Assembly (NCBI RefSeq): GCF_000187995.2
Contig: NZ_AEUW02000001.1
Location: forward strand, 1,364,001 to 1,428,000
Reading direction: 5' to 3'
DNA: 64,000 nucleotides
Origin: Streptococcus macacae NCTC 11558
GTDB taxonomy: Bacteria > Bacillota > Bacilli > Lactobacillales > Streptococcaceae
Position 1 is the stretch's first letter, and every line of letters begins with the position of its first letter. Made by a program: the position numbers and the translations under genes. This document shows, in pieces, positions 45,850-55,546 of the stretch. The notes beneath the pieces are model-generated. The model searched no databases and was not told the DNA's origin. It worked only from the letters and a program-made list of their open reading frames with translations.

Positions 45850-46818
45850 CTATTTTGAAAAGAGAGCAAATTTTGCCATGGCACTTTCATAATTCCCATA
45901 AAAAACAGGAGCATGGACGTCCTTTTCTTTGCCACTATCATAAAGACAGCGGCAAACAAACAATAGATCTTGAATATTGCCATGCAGTGTCATGATTTTA
46001 CGGGTTAGCACTTTTTTGGCAAACATGCGTTTCATAAGAGGGGCAGAAATCATCGCTGGTAATTGATAGGGCAAAAGCTCATTCTTGTAATTCTTCAGAT
46101 TAACGCCCCGGCTAGCCACGATTTGGGAAGTTTCACGAACAGTTTTGACAGCTTCCTTTAAATAAGGCACAGAATTCATGAGCATTTCTGCAGCTGCACT
46201 TGTATCTCCAGCATCTCCAAACTTCCCCATTACTGAAATGACAGCTGCATTGATCCCCATATGCAGCCAGATCCACTCCAGCATATCGTAGGGCTGCTCT
46301 AGTTTAATCTGACAGTCCGCAAATAACTCTTCTAATTCTTGATAGTTAGGAATAGCCGCTTTTTCCCTTCTTTCCAGCATGAAATGGTCAAAAAGGCAGC
46401 AAGACAGCCTATTATCCATGATATTGCCCCCAGCTACTGGATAAGCTAAAATATAAGGCTGCTCCTTCACCAAACGTTCAATAGAGAGACGATCCTCCCA
46501 GATTCCACAGGCAAAAAGCAAGGTGCCAGAAATACCATCTCTTCTCAGACTATCAATAACAGAAGCAATCCTGCCTGATGGGACACTGACAAAGATAAAG
46601 TCATAGCTTTTACCTGAACAGTATTTCACTTGATAAGAATCTCTGCTTTGGATGCCATCCTTTTTTGTCCGGCCATCCAGCAAATCCACCTGGAGTTCCT
46701 TGATGGCTGTTTTAGGACTGTCTTTTCTGAGATAATGCTCAACTTCATGACCGGCCTTCTGAAACAAATAGCCATAAATACTGCCAATAGTCCCCAGACC
46801 AACTATTAAAATTCTCAC
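45850..46818 (-). CDS. Ketopantoate reductase (ApbA/PanE)-like protein
   Basis: 322 aa. N-terminal Rossmann motif ILIVGLGTIGSIYGYLF (residues 3-19), then DFIFVSVPSGR. The C-terminal domain is more divergent than that of true PanE and the usual lysine motif is not obvious, so the physiological substrate is uncertain. Confidence 0.75.
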   Translation of the reverse strand: MRILIVGLGTIGSIYGYLFQKAGHEVEHYLRKDSPKTAIKELQVDLLDGRTKKDGIQSRDSYQVKYCSGKSYDFIFVSVPSGRIASVIDSLRRDGISGTLLFACGIWEDRLSIERLVKEQPYILAYPVAGGNIMDNRLSCCLFDHFMLERREKAAIPNYQELEELFADCQIKLEQPYDMLEWIWLHMGINAAVISVMGKFGDAGDTSAAAEMLMNSVPYLKEAVKTVRETSQIVASRGVNLKNYKNELLPYQLPAMISAPLMKRMFAKKVLTRKIMTLHGNIQDLLFVCRCLYDSGKEKDVHAPVFYGNYESAMAKFALFSK

Positions 46819-46998
46819 TTAAAACAACTTCCTTACTAAATCATATTTTTAGGGCAAACTATTGCTGTTTAACAGCAAAAGCTGCCTGCTTGCTCTCGTA
46901 CAAATAACAACTGTGTCAATGCAAACCTCAAGTGTGTCCGTACTATTACAAGTGTGAACTGGCAAAAGAATGCTTCTAAAATCATTCGCAAAACGATT

Positions 46999-47394
46999 CT
47001 ATCTCTTATGACGGCGTTTGATTAAATCATTGATCTCAGCTGTTGTCCGCTTGATATAAAAGATATCCAACAAAAGGGTACAAAAATAAAAGGCAGCCCC
47101 CATAGTAACCAAGAGCCAAAGCGACAAAGTGGATAGCCAGTTAAAACACCAGCTAAAGAGCAGTAAAATGCCTTCTATGACTAAGATATTCCCTAATAAT
47201 TCTAAAAACCTATTTTTTATATCGCAGCGCTCAATCCAAAGAAAACTCAAATGAATCAGGACATTGGCAGCAAGAACCTGAAAGACAGTCGCCAAATACA
47301 AAACATGAGCCTGATAATAAAATAAAGCAACCAAAGACAAGAGCACAAGAGAAAGGCTGGTTGTTGCTAAAATATTAACTATTAATTTTTTCAC
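46999..47394 (-). CDS. DUF3021-type membrane protein paired with a LytTR regulator
   Basis: 131 aa with four membrane helices (NILATTSLSLVLLSLVALFY, TVFQVLAANVLIHLSFL and two more), then the basic tail LIKRRHKR. It overlaps the LytTR gene by 4 bp. In S. mutans such pairs (HdrRM, BrsRM) are regulatory systems where the membrane protein holds the regulator inactive. This is another member of that class. Confidence 0.8.
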   Translation of the reverse strand: MKKLIVNILATTSLSLVLLSLVALFYYQAHVLYLATVFQVLAANVLIHLSFLWIERCDIKNRFLELLGNILVIEGILLLFSWCFNWLSTLSLWLLVTMGAAFYFCTLLLDIFYIKRTTAEINDLIKRRHKR

Positions 47395-47840
47395 TTAGAG
47401 CCTCCTCTTAAAGCCTTTTTAAGACTCGCTAAATAATGACGGCTGATATAGACCTTTTCATTATTTCGTAAAGTCGCTTCCATACGGCTATTAAAAATAG
47501 GGCGAACGCTTTCTAAAACATTAAGGTTTAGTAGACAAGCTTTACTAATGCGGATAAAATCATCATTTTTTAAATCTTCCAGTAATTGATAAAGGCGGTT
47601 ATTTGTCTGGTAGACAGCTTTTTCTAAGTAAACAAAAGTCTTTTTATCCACACTTTCAATATAATAAATATCTGAAAGATTAACCTTCATTTGCCGGCCA
47701 GTTTCATCATAACAATCCAGTTGCTTATCAACCGTTGCTAAAAAAGAAAGAAGACGCTGCACCAAATCATCTTCTTTGGGATATTTTAGTGTTACTTCCA
47801 CATCTTCACAGGTAGGATCTTGTTTGCTATTTACTTTCAT
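47391..47840 (-). CDS. LytTR-family DNA-binding regulator
   Basis: 149 aa. No receiver domain. A LytTR DNA-binding domain (residues about 45-145: VNLSDIYYIESVDKKTFVYL, FIRISKACLLNLNVLESVRP, VYISRHYLASLKKAL). Likely controlled by the downstream membrane protein. Targets in related S. mutans systems include competence and bacteriocin genes. Confidence 0.88.
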   Translation of the reverse strand: MKVNSKQDPTCEDVEVTLKYPKEDDLVQRLLSFLATVDKQLDCYDETGRQMKVNLSDIYYIESVDKKTFVYLEKAVYQTNNRLYQLLEDLKNDDFIRISKACLLNLNVLESVRPIFNSRMEATLRNNEKVYISRHYLASLKKALRGGSK

Positions 47841-48023
47841 CTCTTTACTCTCCCAGTTATTATACCATACGCTTTGCTGACCAGAATATCGCGATGAACT
47901 AAGTTACAGTTTTTAAAAACCAACTTACAGCCCTACCTGCAGCACTAACTAAGAATACTGACAAAAAAACTGAGCTGGACTGCAAAAATCCAACTCAGAA
48001 ATCACGATGATAATAGCAATCTT

Positions 48024-50006
48024 TTATGCCTCATCCAAGCTCTTAATGATAGTGACAACATTGTCTACTGTGAAACCATAGTTTTCAATGACTTCTGCTG
48101 CAGGGGCTGAAGCACCAAATTGATCAATACCAATAACAGCACCGTCAAGGCCAACGTATTTGTACCAAGGCTGACTAGCAGCCATCTCAAGGGCAATACG
48201 GCGGCGGACAGTATTAGGTAAAATAGCTTCTTTGTAAGCATCAGGCTGTGCATCAAAAAGATCAGTTGAAGGAACAGAGACTACACGTACCTTTTCACCT
48301 TGCGCTTCCAATTCTTTAGCAGCTTTAACAGCTAAGTTTACTTCTGAACCAGATGCTAAGAGAATGGTATTAAAATCAGAGCTGCTTTCGTAAATGACAT
48401 AAGCACCTTTGGCAACTGACGTAAAGCTTGAACCTGCTTCTACTTCAAGATTTTGGCGTGTCAAAACAAGAGCCGTTGGCGTGTTTTGGCTTGTCAAGGC
48501 ATAATGCCAGGCAGCTTGCGTCTCACGCGCATCTGCCGGACGAATAACATTTAAGTTTGGAATAGCACGCAGTCCTGCTAAATGTTCAATAGGTTCATGT
48601 GTAGGACCATCTTCTCCAACAGCGATAGAATCATGCGTAAAGACATAGGTCACTGGCAAACCCTGTAAAGCAGACAAACGGATAGCCGCTTTCAGATAGT
48701 CTGAAAAGACAAAGAAAGTACCGCCATAAACTCTCAGACCACCATGCAGAGCCATCCCATTTAAAACCGCAGCCATAGCAAATTCGCGAACACCAAATTG
48801 AATATTGCGGTTGAGAGGATGTTTGGCATCTTGCAAGCCATCTTCTTTAATATAAGTCATATTAGAGTGAGCCAAATCAGCAGAACCCCCAAGAAAAGTT
48901 GGCAGGACACTTGCTGCTGCGTTAATAGCATCTTGGGAAGAGTTGCGTGTTGCTTGTGAAAAGCCATCTTCATAAGCCGGAAAGTCTGCTTCTGTAATGA
49001 CTGCTGGATCTTGACCGGAAATAATGGCATCCACCTCACTAGCTTCTTTAGGATAGGCTTGACGGTACTGACCAACTAGATCTGTCCAGGCATCATAAGC
49101 AGCTTTCCCACGATCAGCTACATTGATCTTAAAATCATCATACACTTCTTGAGGAAGCTCAAAAGGAGCATAATTCCAACCCAGGGCTTTACGAGCAGCT
49201 GCCAATTCTTCAGCTCCAAGAGGAGCACCGTGAACAGCATTTGTCCCCCCCTTAGTTGGCGCCCCATGGCCAATAACAGTCTTAATTTCGATCAAGCTGG
49301 GTTTGCCAGTAGATTTGGCTTCTTCAATAGCAAGATTAATAGCATTAACATCTGTGCCGTCTTCAACCAAACGTGTATGCCAGCCGTAAGCATCATAACG
49401 TTCCCGAACATTTTCTGTAAAGGCTTCATTAGTCTCCCCATCCAGACAGATATCATTTGAATCATAAAGAACGATAAGTTTACCCAGCCCTTGCTTAGCA
49501 GCGTATGAAGAAGCTTCTCCTGACACTCCCTCCATAAAGTCCCCGTCACCAGCAATCACATAAGTGTAATGATCAAAGAGGGGATAGCCGTCACGATTGT
49601 ATTTTGCCGCTAGGAAGCGTTCTGCTTGAGCAAGTCCCACAGCTGTTGAAATTCCTTGACCAAGAGGACCAGAAGTTGCATCAACTCCTTTAGTATGACC
49701 GAATTCCGGATGCCCTGGCGTCTTTGAATTCCATTGGCGAAAACGTTTAATTTCTTCTAAGCTGACGTCTTCATAACCAATGAGATGAAGGAGGGCATAA
49801 AGAAGCATGGATCCATGACCTGCTGAAAGAACAAAGCGATCGCGGTTGATCCAATCAGGTATATCTGGATTGACCCGAACATGGTTGGTGTAAAGACTGT
49901 AGGCCATAGGGGCAGCACCCATCACAACACCTGGATGGCCTGATTTAGCTTTTTCAATAGCATCCACACCTAGAAAACGAATGGCATTAACGGATAAATC
50001 TGACAT
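48024..50006 (-). CDS. tkt: Transketolase
   Basis: 660 aa from MSDLSVNAIRFL with AAGGAG upstream; the open frame extends to 50051 without an RBS. TPP-binding GDGDFMEGVSGEASS...N motif and DSIAVGEDGPTHEPIE are present. Pentose phosphate pathway enzyme. It lies between ulaG and the LytTR pair and would consume the xylulose-5-phosphate made from ascorbate by the ula pathway. Confidence 0.96.
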   Translation of the reverse strand: MSDLSVNAIRFLGVDAIEKAKSGHPGVVMGAAPMAYSLYTNHVRVNPDIPDWINRDRFVLSAGHGSMLLYALLHLIGYEDVSLEEIKRFRQWNSKTPGHPEFGHTKGVDATSGPLGQGISTAVGLAQAERFLAAKYNRDGYPLFDHYTYVIAGDGDFMEGVSGEASSYAAKQGLGKLIVLYDSNDICLDGETNEAFTENVRERYDAYGWHTRLVEDGTDVNAINLAIEEAKSTGKPSLIEIKTVIGHGAPTKGGTNAVHGAPLGAEELAAARKALGWNYAPFELPQEVYDDFKINVADRGKAAYDAWTDLVGQYRQAYPKEASEVDAIISGQDPAVITEADFPAYEDGFSQATRNSSQDAINAAASVLPTFLGGSADLAHSNMTYIKEDGLQDAKHPLNRNIQFGVREFAMAAVLNGMALHGGLRVYGGTFFVFSDYLKAAIRLSALQGLPVTYVFTHDSIAVGEDGPTHEPIEHLAGLRAIPNLNVIRPADARETQAAWHYALTSQNTPTALVLTRQNLEVEAGSSFTSVAKGAYVIYESSSDFNTILLASGSEVNLAVKAAKELEAQGEKVRVVSVPSTDLFDAQPDAYKEAILPNTVRRRIALEMAASQPWYKYVGLDGAVIGIDQFGASAPAAEVIENYGFTVDNVVTIIKSLDEA

Positions 50007-50324
50007 AATTTTCTCCTTTTTAAGTAGTATAGTTATTTTATCACAAAACAAAGACTTGTTCCAGAAAGCCCCAAAAGAGTTATGAGTTATTCTAAAGATA
50101 TCCGCACATCATCTGATATGCGGATATAAAATGCTATAGGATAGTTTCAACGATGTCTTTTCCTTATTTCAGATGAGAGCAAAAGACTGCCTTCTTCCAA
50201 TTGATCGCTATAGAAAGAACAGCACAATAGCTAACCAGCAGTTTCTATATCTCTTCCCATAAAAGGAAAGGCCGCTCATTAAAATAGACAGAAGCTAAAG
50301 AAACCCTCCCTACAATAAAGACAC
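50007..50324. other. Intergenic region between tkt and ulaG
   Basis: 318 bp. It contains the inverted repeat ATCCGCACATCA/TGATATGCGGAT at about 50100-50126, a terminator-like hairpin after ulaG, and presumably the tkt promoter. No gene seen. Confidence 0.5.
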
Positions 50325-51416
50325 TTATAAGAGAGCTTTAAATTGGATATTAGAATCATGCTCGAAACAGTCATCGAAGCCGCGTGGATGATGGTATTCT
50401 ATTCTATCCTTATCTTGCGGATAAGTGTACTTACCGCCGACTTCCCAAATAAATGGATGGAACTGATATTGCAGCCGTTCTTTGCGCATCTTCCAAAGGA
50501 CAAGAATCTCATCTGTTGAAGCCATGAAGTTAGACCAAATATCGTAGTGAACAGGAATAATAACTTTGGCCCGAAGATTTTCAGCCATACGCAGAAGGTC
50601 AATCGAGGTCATCTTATCTTGAATACCGACCGGATTGTCGCCGTAATTGTTGATGGCAACATCAATATCAAAGTCCTTACCGTGTTTAGCAAAGTAATTT
50701 GAGAAATGAGAATCAGCACCATGATAGATGGTTCCGCCAGGCGTTTCAAAGACATAGTTAACAGCCTTGCGTGCCATTTCTTCGTCTGTAACAGAGAGAC
50801 CTTTAAGATCATCATTATTTTCTTTAGCCCCTTCAACTGGCAGAGTAACCAGACAAGTGCGGTCAAAGGATTCAACAGCCGTTACCTTGATATCTTTAAA
50901 CGCAAAGCTCTCACCTGGTTTGATAACGATGATACGTTCTTCTGGAACACCCCATTTTTTCCAAATTTCACCGCATTCATATGGTCCAACAAATTTGACA
51001 TGATCTAACTTGGGATTATTAACAATAGCAGCAGCTGTATTGATATCAATATGATCACTGTGAAAATGAGAAACAAGATAATAATCTAATTCATTGATAG
51101 CAAATGGGTCAATAACCATGGGCTGTACACGAAGATTGGGCTGCAATTTACGAACACCAGCCATATTAGCCATTTGGTGACCCCAAACCATATCTTTTAC
51201 TTTTTTAGTAGATTTGCCGCGGTTTGACCACAAGTCCATGACAACATTTGCTCCGCCAGGTGTTTTAATCCAAACGCCACAGTTGCCCAGCCACCACATG
51301 GCAAAGTTATTAGCAGGAACAACTTCTTCTTCAATTTCTTCATTAAGCCAAGTTCCCCATTCTGGGAAGGTACTCAAAATCCATGATTCTCTTGTAATAT
51401 CTTTTACATTAGCCAT
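50325..51416 (-). CDS. ulaG: L-ascorbate-6-phosphate lactonase
   Basis: 363 aa from MANVKDITRESW; a longer open frame reaches 51509 without support. Metallo-beta-lactamase fold with VSHFHSDHIDI (metal site), HGADSHFSNYF and IPVHYDIWSNF. Hydrolyses the lactone of imported ascorbate-6-P to 3-keto-L-gulonate-6-P. Separated from ulaABCDEF by the regulator and other genes, but shares an upstream motif with ulaA. Confidence 0.95.
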   Translation of the reverse strand: MANVKDITRESWILSTFPEWGTWLNEEIEEEVVPANNFAMWWLGNCGVWIKTPGGANVVMDLWSNRGKSTKKVKDMVWGHQMANMAGVRKLQPNLRVQPMVIDPFAINELDYYLVSHFHSDHIDINTAAAIVNNPKLDHVKFVGPYECGEIWKKWGVPEERIIVIKPGESFAFKDIKVTAVESFDRTCLVTLPVEGAKENNDDLKGLSVTDEEMARKAVNYVFETPGGTIYHGADSHFSNYFAKHGKDFDIDVAINNYGDNPVGIQDKMTSIDLLRMAENLRAKVIIPVHYDIWSNFMASTDEILVLWKMRKERLQYQFHPFIWEVGGKYTYPQDKDRIEYHHPRGFDDCFEHDSNIQFKALL

Positions 51417-51515
51417 TTTTTTGTTTCCTCCTACATCTTGAATGTTTAATTTATTCCACACGTTTATAATACCGCTGCCAAATGATTTATAAAAGACCAA
51501 ATAAAGCACAAGCTT

Positions 51516-51532
51516 GTGTTCACATTTGGACT
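51516..51532 (-). promoter_or_regulatory. Conserved motif upstream of ulaG (candidate ula operator)
   Basis: Minus strand AGTCCAAATGTGAACAC, followed by a short palindrome CACAAGCTTGTG. The ulaA upstream region has the same 17-mer with one change (59686-59702). Confidence 0.65.
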
Positions 51533-51650
51533 GTTTATTCTTTTAACCATGCTCAAGCCTATTTCCTTAAGAAAATTATCCTAGAGCTTCATTTATCATC
51601 TCTTTGTCTGTCTAAAAAATAGGCCTGGAAAAACTTGTCCCAGACCTTAT

Positions 51651-53339
51651 TCACTTAAAGAAGCGCTGTTTCTTGTTAGCATCATAAAGCAGCTCTTCAT
51701 TGATCAAACGCTCTATCTTTGTTTTAAGGGCATAAGAATCACTATCATTTTTAACATAATGACGAATATAGGCTTCTAACTTTTTATCAAAATCATTATC
51801 ATTCTGATCTGTTTGTCCTTGCTGCTTGGCAAAATGAATCAATTTAATAACATCAGCATCTCTTAAAATAGAATGTACAAAAAGAGTTGGCAGCTGCGTG
51901 TCTAACGTATCATTTGTTGAAATAACCAAGTCAACAGCAATAATATCAGCAACACTGTGAAATTGTTCAGATGTCAGGACAGCTTCAATCTTACTATGAG
52001 GTAAATAGGCTTTGCACTGCTGCATCAATAGTTTTTGCACGCCAATTCCCTCATCACAGACTAAAGCCAAGCTTTTTGGCGGTATTGGCTTGGCTGCCGA
52101 CTGTTCCAACTCACCGCCAATATGAATGGTGATATAAGCAATATCATCATCGTTCATTTTAATAAACCAAGCATTTTCTAAAATCGAAAGACAGTCCTTG
52201 GTCATGGCAAATAAATCTGCATATTTTGTTTTGATTTGGTCTGTCAGAGGATTAGCTGAGACAATCCCATAAGTCTTTCTAAAAAGGAGCGCTTTGCAAT
52301 GGGTTAATAACTGATTGAGTAAGAGTTGCTTATTCTTAAAATGGATATGATAATCAAGCTCAAAAGCATTTATAAAATGAGTTAAGATCTGCCGCATATC
52401 ATCATAATCATGACTTTCAAGATGCTTATCTTGGTCTTTTCGATAAGATAAGAGTAAAACAGCGATTAAAGAGGTTTCAATCTCATCTAATGCCATATCA
52501 AATTTTTGGTTTAAATCTTCTCTGAGATGTTTTGCAATTTCATATTCCTTACGCTCTTTGATAGGTGAAAATTCTCTTAATAAATCCCTTTGTTCAAGCT
52601 CAGATAAGCCTAAGTTCTGATAGCTTAAAAGCTGATAAGGCAGGGTAGCCGCCATAAAATGGATATCTTGGTCATTAATTTTTTTACCAAGCAAGGCTTG
52701 AGATGCCTGTAATTCTCTTCTTATAAAACGGGAAACATCATCAGAAAAGTAAGCCGATAGATTGGCAAAATCTCTTAATTTATCACGCATGATAGCAATA
52801 AAATTAGGATTGCTGTCTGTATAAATGGTATGAAGAAGCTTGTTTAAATACTGCATTTTAGAGAGAGGGTGGCATTCCAAATGGTAGCCTTTGGACTTAG
52901 TAGCCTGCAGCTGAATACTATATTGCTCAAAAGAAAGACGCTGCCGAAGCTCATTGAGGTCATTAAGAATGGTATTGCGGGAAACATCATTGATTTGCAT
53001 CAATTTTTCAATGGTAACACGGTCTTTGGCAACAGCAATATAAGTGATGCTAAGCAAAAGACGCTCCTGCATGCTCATCACATAAGAATAATCATCTAAA
53101 TCAGCCAGCAGGCTTTGACAGGCTGTTTTTTGCTGCGGCGAAAGCAAAATACCTATACGGGGATAGCTGATAATTTTTGGAATGTCAGATGGCAGGGCTT
53201 CATTTATTTTATCAAGATGATAATAAACTTTACGTCTAGACTGATCTAAAGCCTTAGAAATACTCATAACTGTCTTATGTTCTTCTAACTTTATTAAATA
53301 AGAAAGAAGATCATAACTATTTCTATCTAAAATAATCAT
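51651..53339 (-). CDS. BglG/MtlR-type PRD transcriptional regulator of the ula genes
   Basis: About 562 aa from MIILDRNSYDLL, preceded by GGAAG; a GTG at 53384 in frame is less likely. N-terminal helix-turn-helix domains (residues about 1-160: SISKALDQSRRKVYYHLDKI and INDVSRNTILNDLNEL), PRD1/PRD2 (about 170-390), and an EIIB-like domain ALVCDEGIGVQKLLMQQCK. No EIIA domain seen. The location between ulaG and ulaF suggests PTS-dependent activation of ascorbate genes. Confidence 0.85.
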   Translation of the reverse strand: MIILDRNSYDLLSYLIKLEEHKTVMSISKALDQSRRKVYYHLDKINEALPSDIPKIISYPRIGILLSPQQKTACQSLLADLDDYSYVMSMQERLLLSITYIAVAKDRVTIEKLMQINDVSRNTILNDLNELRQRLSFEQYSIQLQATKSKGYHLECHPLSKMQYLNKLLHTIYTDSNPNFIAIMRDKLRDFANLSAYFSDDVSRFIRRELQASQALLGKKINDQDIHFMAATLPYQLLSYQNLGLSELEQRDLLREFSPIKERKEYEIAKHLREDLNQKFDMALDEIETSLIAVLLLSYRKDQDKHLESHDYDDMRQILTHFINAFELDYHIHFKNKQLLLNQLLTHCKALLFRKTYGIVSANPLTDQIKTKYADLFAMTKDCLSILENAWFIKMNDDDIAYITIHIGGELEQSAAKPIPPKSLALVCDEGIGVQKLLMQQCKAYLPHSKIEAVLTSEQFHSVADIIAVDLVISTNDTLDTQLPTLFVHSILRDADVIKLIHFAKQQGQTDQNDNDFDKKLEAYIRHYVKNDSDSYALKTKIERLINEELLYDANKKQRFFK

Positions 53340-53694
53340 TTTTACTTCCTTCACTAAGGATTCCTTATGTCCATTATAGCACACTTTTGAGCCGAAACCT
53401 GAAACTTTTAAACTTGATAGTTGGCATTCTAAAACAATTCTAATGTTTAACTTTTAATAAATCATTCCATTCTATCTTAAGCAGAAAGGGTCACTTAGTT
53501 AGTTAGATCAAACCAATCAGGCATCTAATAGGACAGGTGCCCCTGTTTCTGACTATTACATTATTAAAGTAAATAAAACGGCCTGACTTCCTTACAATTC
53601 AGGAGTCAGGCCGCTTGCTTCATGTTTATTATGTAACTGTCTGCTGGACAGAAAAAAGAGGGATTTATGATCTTTTTGGGAATATATTTGCTTT
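53340..53694. terminator. Intergenic region with a hairpin
   Basis: No gene. Contains the strong stem CGGCCTGAC/GTCAGGCCG at 53579-53613 with further pairing (TTCCT/AGGA), a terminator for the small immunity-like gene on the minus strand, and the regulator's promoter. Confidence 0.65.
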
Positions 53695-53874
53695 TTACTC
53701 TTCAGTTTTGTTCATACGAAAAAAACTGAAAACAGCCATAGCGGTGATTATAATAACTATTAATATGGCTATGATTTTTGAATTTGACCACTCAACCAAA
53801 GCAAGGCCCGCAGCAAGCAAAAACCAAGACAGCAAAGTTACCAGCCTTCGTGTTTTTTCATCTTTTATTATCAT
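53695..53874 (-). CDS. Small two-helix membrane protein, probable bacteriocin immunity
   Basis: 59 aa from MIIKDEKTRRLV (GGGA at 10 nt before the ATG). Helices at about 8-26 (TLLSWFLLAAGLALVEW) and 31-50 (IIAILIVIIITAMAVFSFF), then FRMNKTEE. It follows the bacteriocin remnant at 53893 by 19 bp, the standard order for bacteriocin and immunity genes. Confidence 0.6.
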   Translation of the reverse strand: MIIKDEKTRRLVTLLSWFLLAAGLALVEWSNSKIIAILIVIIITAMAVFSFFRMNKTEE

Positions 53875-53892
53875 ATTAATGTATCCCAATTA

Positions 53893-54059
53893 TTAATTAG
53901 CGCCATAGTAAATGGCCGCAGCACCTGCACAAGCTTCAGCACCTAAATATAATGCAGCACCAACTGCTAGTATTCCCCAGCCAATAGGCTTATTCCTGTT
54001 TTTATACTATTGAGCTTTTACCCCTCTTTTTGCTTGTCACCTGCTGAAATGGTGCTTAC
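53893..54059 (-). pseudogene. Decayed double-glycine/class II bacteriocin gene
   Basis: The minus strand near 54021-54059 reads STISAGDKQKEG then stop, like the end of a leader and start of a core. In another frame, 53893-54006 reads NKPIGWGILAVGAALYLG, AEACAGAAAIYYGAN and stop, a Gly/Ala-rich bacteriocin core. No start codon is in frame with it. A frameshift or small deletion has broken the gene. Confidence 0.6.
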
Positions 54060-54065
54060 AAGGCT

Positions 54066-54233
54066 TTATGAAGAATGTCTCCCTCTCCAATAAAGTATGA
54101 TGACTAAAATATTCTCTATCATAAATATCATAAACACAATCAGTTTAATATTTTTGATTGGCAATAACACTGAAAGAAGCAATAAAATGGGATAACTGAA
54201 AAGAACAAATTGCCCCAGTTTGGATGATCGCAT
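54066..54233 (-). CDS. 55-aa membrane peptide, possible immunity protein
   Basis: Start chosen at MRSSKLGQFVLF because AAGGAG lies 6 nt before; the open frame extends to 54374 without support. Two hydrophobic helices (FVLFSYPILLLLSVLLP and LIVFMIFMIENILVIILY), tail WRGRHSS. Immediately upstream of the bacteriocin remnant. Confidence 0.55.
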   Translation of the reverse strand: MRSSKLGQFVLFSYPILLLLSVLLPIKNIKLIVFMIFMIENILVIILYWRGRHSS

Positions 54234-54338
54234 AACTGACTCCTTATATATTAAGTATGCTCTAGGATTAAATAGAGGTGAAGGCACGCTTGTACTTTTT
54301 ATCTTTAATATACCACTATTATAATACTTATCATTTCT

Positions 54339-54770
54339 ATGTTCAATAATAGTATTTTTGACATAAAATCTCATTTACAAATAATAAGCAGAAGAAAAGC
54401 TTTAGCAAGGCCAATGCTGTATAGAATATTATTATCTGCTGCCGAATTAGAGAAGCTTGAGTTGATTATGTATCCGGAATATTGCCCTATACATCGGCAT
54501 TTTATTCACATTTATAAAAAACTTGGCCTTCGCCTGCCAACAATATTTGAAGTTGACTATAGTGAGTCTACTATTGCTTTTGTAGCCAATTCGGATTTTT
54601 TAACCATCCTTCCTAAATCTTTGGCTTTAACTAAGATGACTAATGACACTTTAAATCTCACTATGAAAGAATTAGATTATTCATTTACACGCAGTGTCTC
54701 CATATTTTCAAATAAAACCTTCCCAATCTCTGATTTTATAAACAGACTAAATAATATCGCCAAAACCTAA
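54339..54770 (+). pseudogene. LysR-type regulator, C-terminal remnant
   Basis: The plus strand carries the end of a LysR substrate-binding domain (VANSDFLTILPKSLALTK and SVSIFSNKTFPISDFINRL), but the helix-turn-helix and most of the effector domain are missing. The reading frame's first codons do not match the family. A truncated remnant, ending in a long shared terminator. Confidence 0.6.
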
Positions 54771-54829
54771 ATAAAGAAAAAGACCTAATCGCAAAGTTAC
54801 GGCTTGCGATTAGGTCTTTTTCTTTATTT
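54769..54829. terminator. Very long bidirectional terminator after ulaF
   Basis: Perfect 26-bp stem (core AAAAAGACCTAATCGCAA) with a 9-nt loop, T-rich on both outer sides. Serves ulaF on the minus strand and the LysR remnant on the plus strand. Confidence 0.95.
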
Positions 54830-54835
54830 TTTAGA

Positions 54836-55546
54836 TTAATGACTGCCCCCTTTTTGGCCATAGTAAGCATTTTTACCATGTTTACGAAGGTAGTGTTTGT
54901 CTTTCAGTGCTTGAGGTACTTCCTCTACTTGCGGATTGATACTTTCTGTATAGCGCGCCATGCGGGCAGCTTCTTCGAGAACAACGGCATTGTAAACCGC
55001 AGACTTTTCATCCTTACCCCAGGCAAATGGGCCGTGATTGCGCACCGTTACACCAGACACCGCCAAGGGATCAAGACTGCGTTTTTCGAATTCTTCAACG
55101 ATAACTTTACCCGTTTCTTTTTCATACTCACCATTGATTTCTTCGGGAGTTAGGGCACGCGCACAGGGAATTGGTCCATAAAAAGTATCTGCATGGGTTG
55201 TTCCATAACAAGGAATATCCCGTCCAGCTTGAGCCCAAGCTACTCCTTCTGTTGAATGGGTATGAACAATACCGCCAACTTCTGGAAAAGCTTTATAGAG
55301 TTCCACATGAGTTGGCAGATCAGATGACGGATTGAGATCGCCTTCAAGGATATGGCCATCAAGGTCTGTCACAACCATATTCTCAGGTGATAATTTAGCA
55401 TAAGCAACACCAGATGGCTTGATAGCGATATAGCCGCCCTCACGGTCAATGGCAGAAACATTTCCCCAAGTAAACTTGACCAAGCCATGTTCTGGCAGTT
55501 CCATATTTGCTTTATAAACACGTTTACGCAATTCAGGTACCAGCAT
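54836..55546 (-). CDS. ulaF: L-ribulose-5-phosphate 4-epimerase
   Basis: 236 aa AraD/UlaF-type class II aldolase fold: KFTWGNVSAIDRE, IKPSGVAYAKLSPENMVV, SSDLPTHVELYKAFPEVGG, HTHS (metal) and ARYTESINPQ. Last gene of the ascorbate pathway, producing D-xylulose-5-P. Starts at the last base of the ulaE stop. Confidence 0.95.
   Translation of the reverse strand: MLVPELRKRVYKANMELPEHGLVKFTWGNVSAIDREGGYIAIKPSGVAYAKLSPENMVVTDLDGHILEGDLNPSSDLPTHVELYKAFPEVGGIVHTHSTEGVAWAQAGRDIPCYGTTHADTFYGPIPCARALTPEEINGEYEKETGKVIVEEFEKRSLDPLAVSGVTVRNHGPFAWGKDEKSAVYNAVVLEEAARMARYTESINPQVEEVPQALKDKHYLRKHGKNAYYGQKGGSH

Noticed and set aside
50706..51008. 100-codon plus-strand ORF within ulaG
   Set aside because: Antisense to ulaG, no RBS, no recognisable domain.
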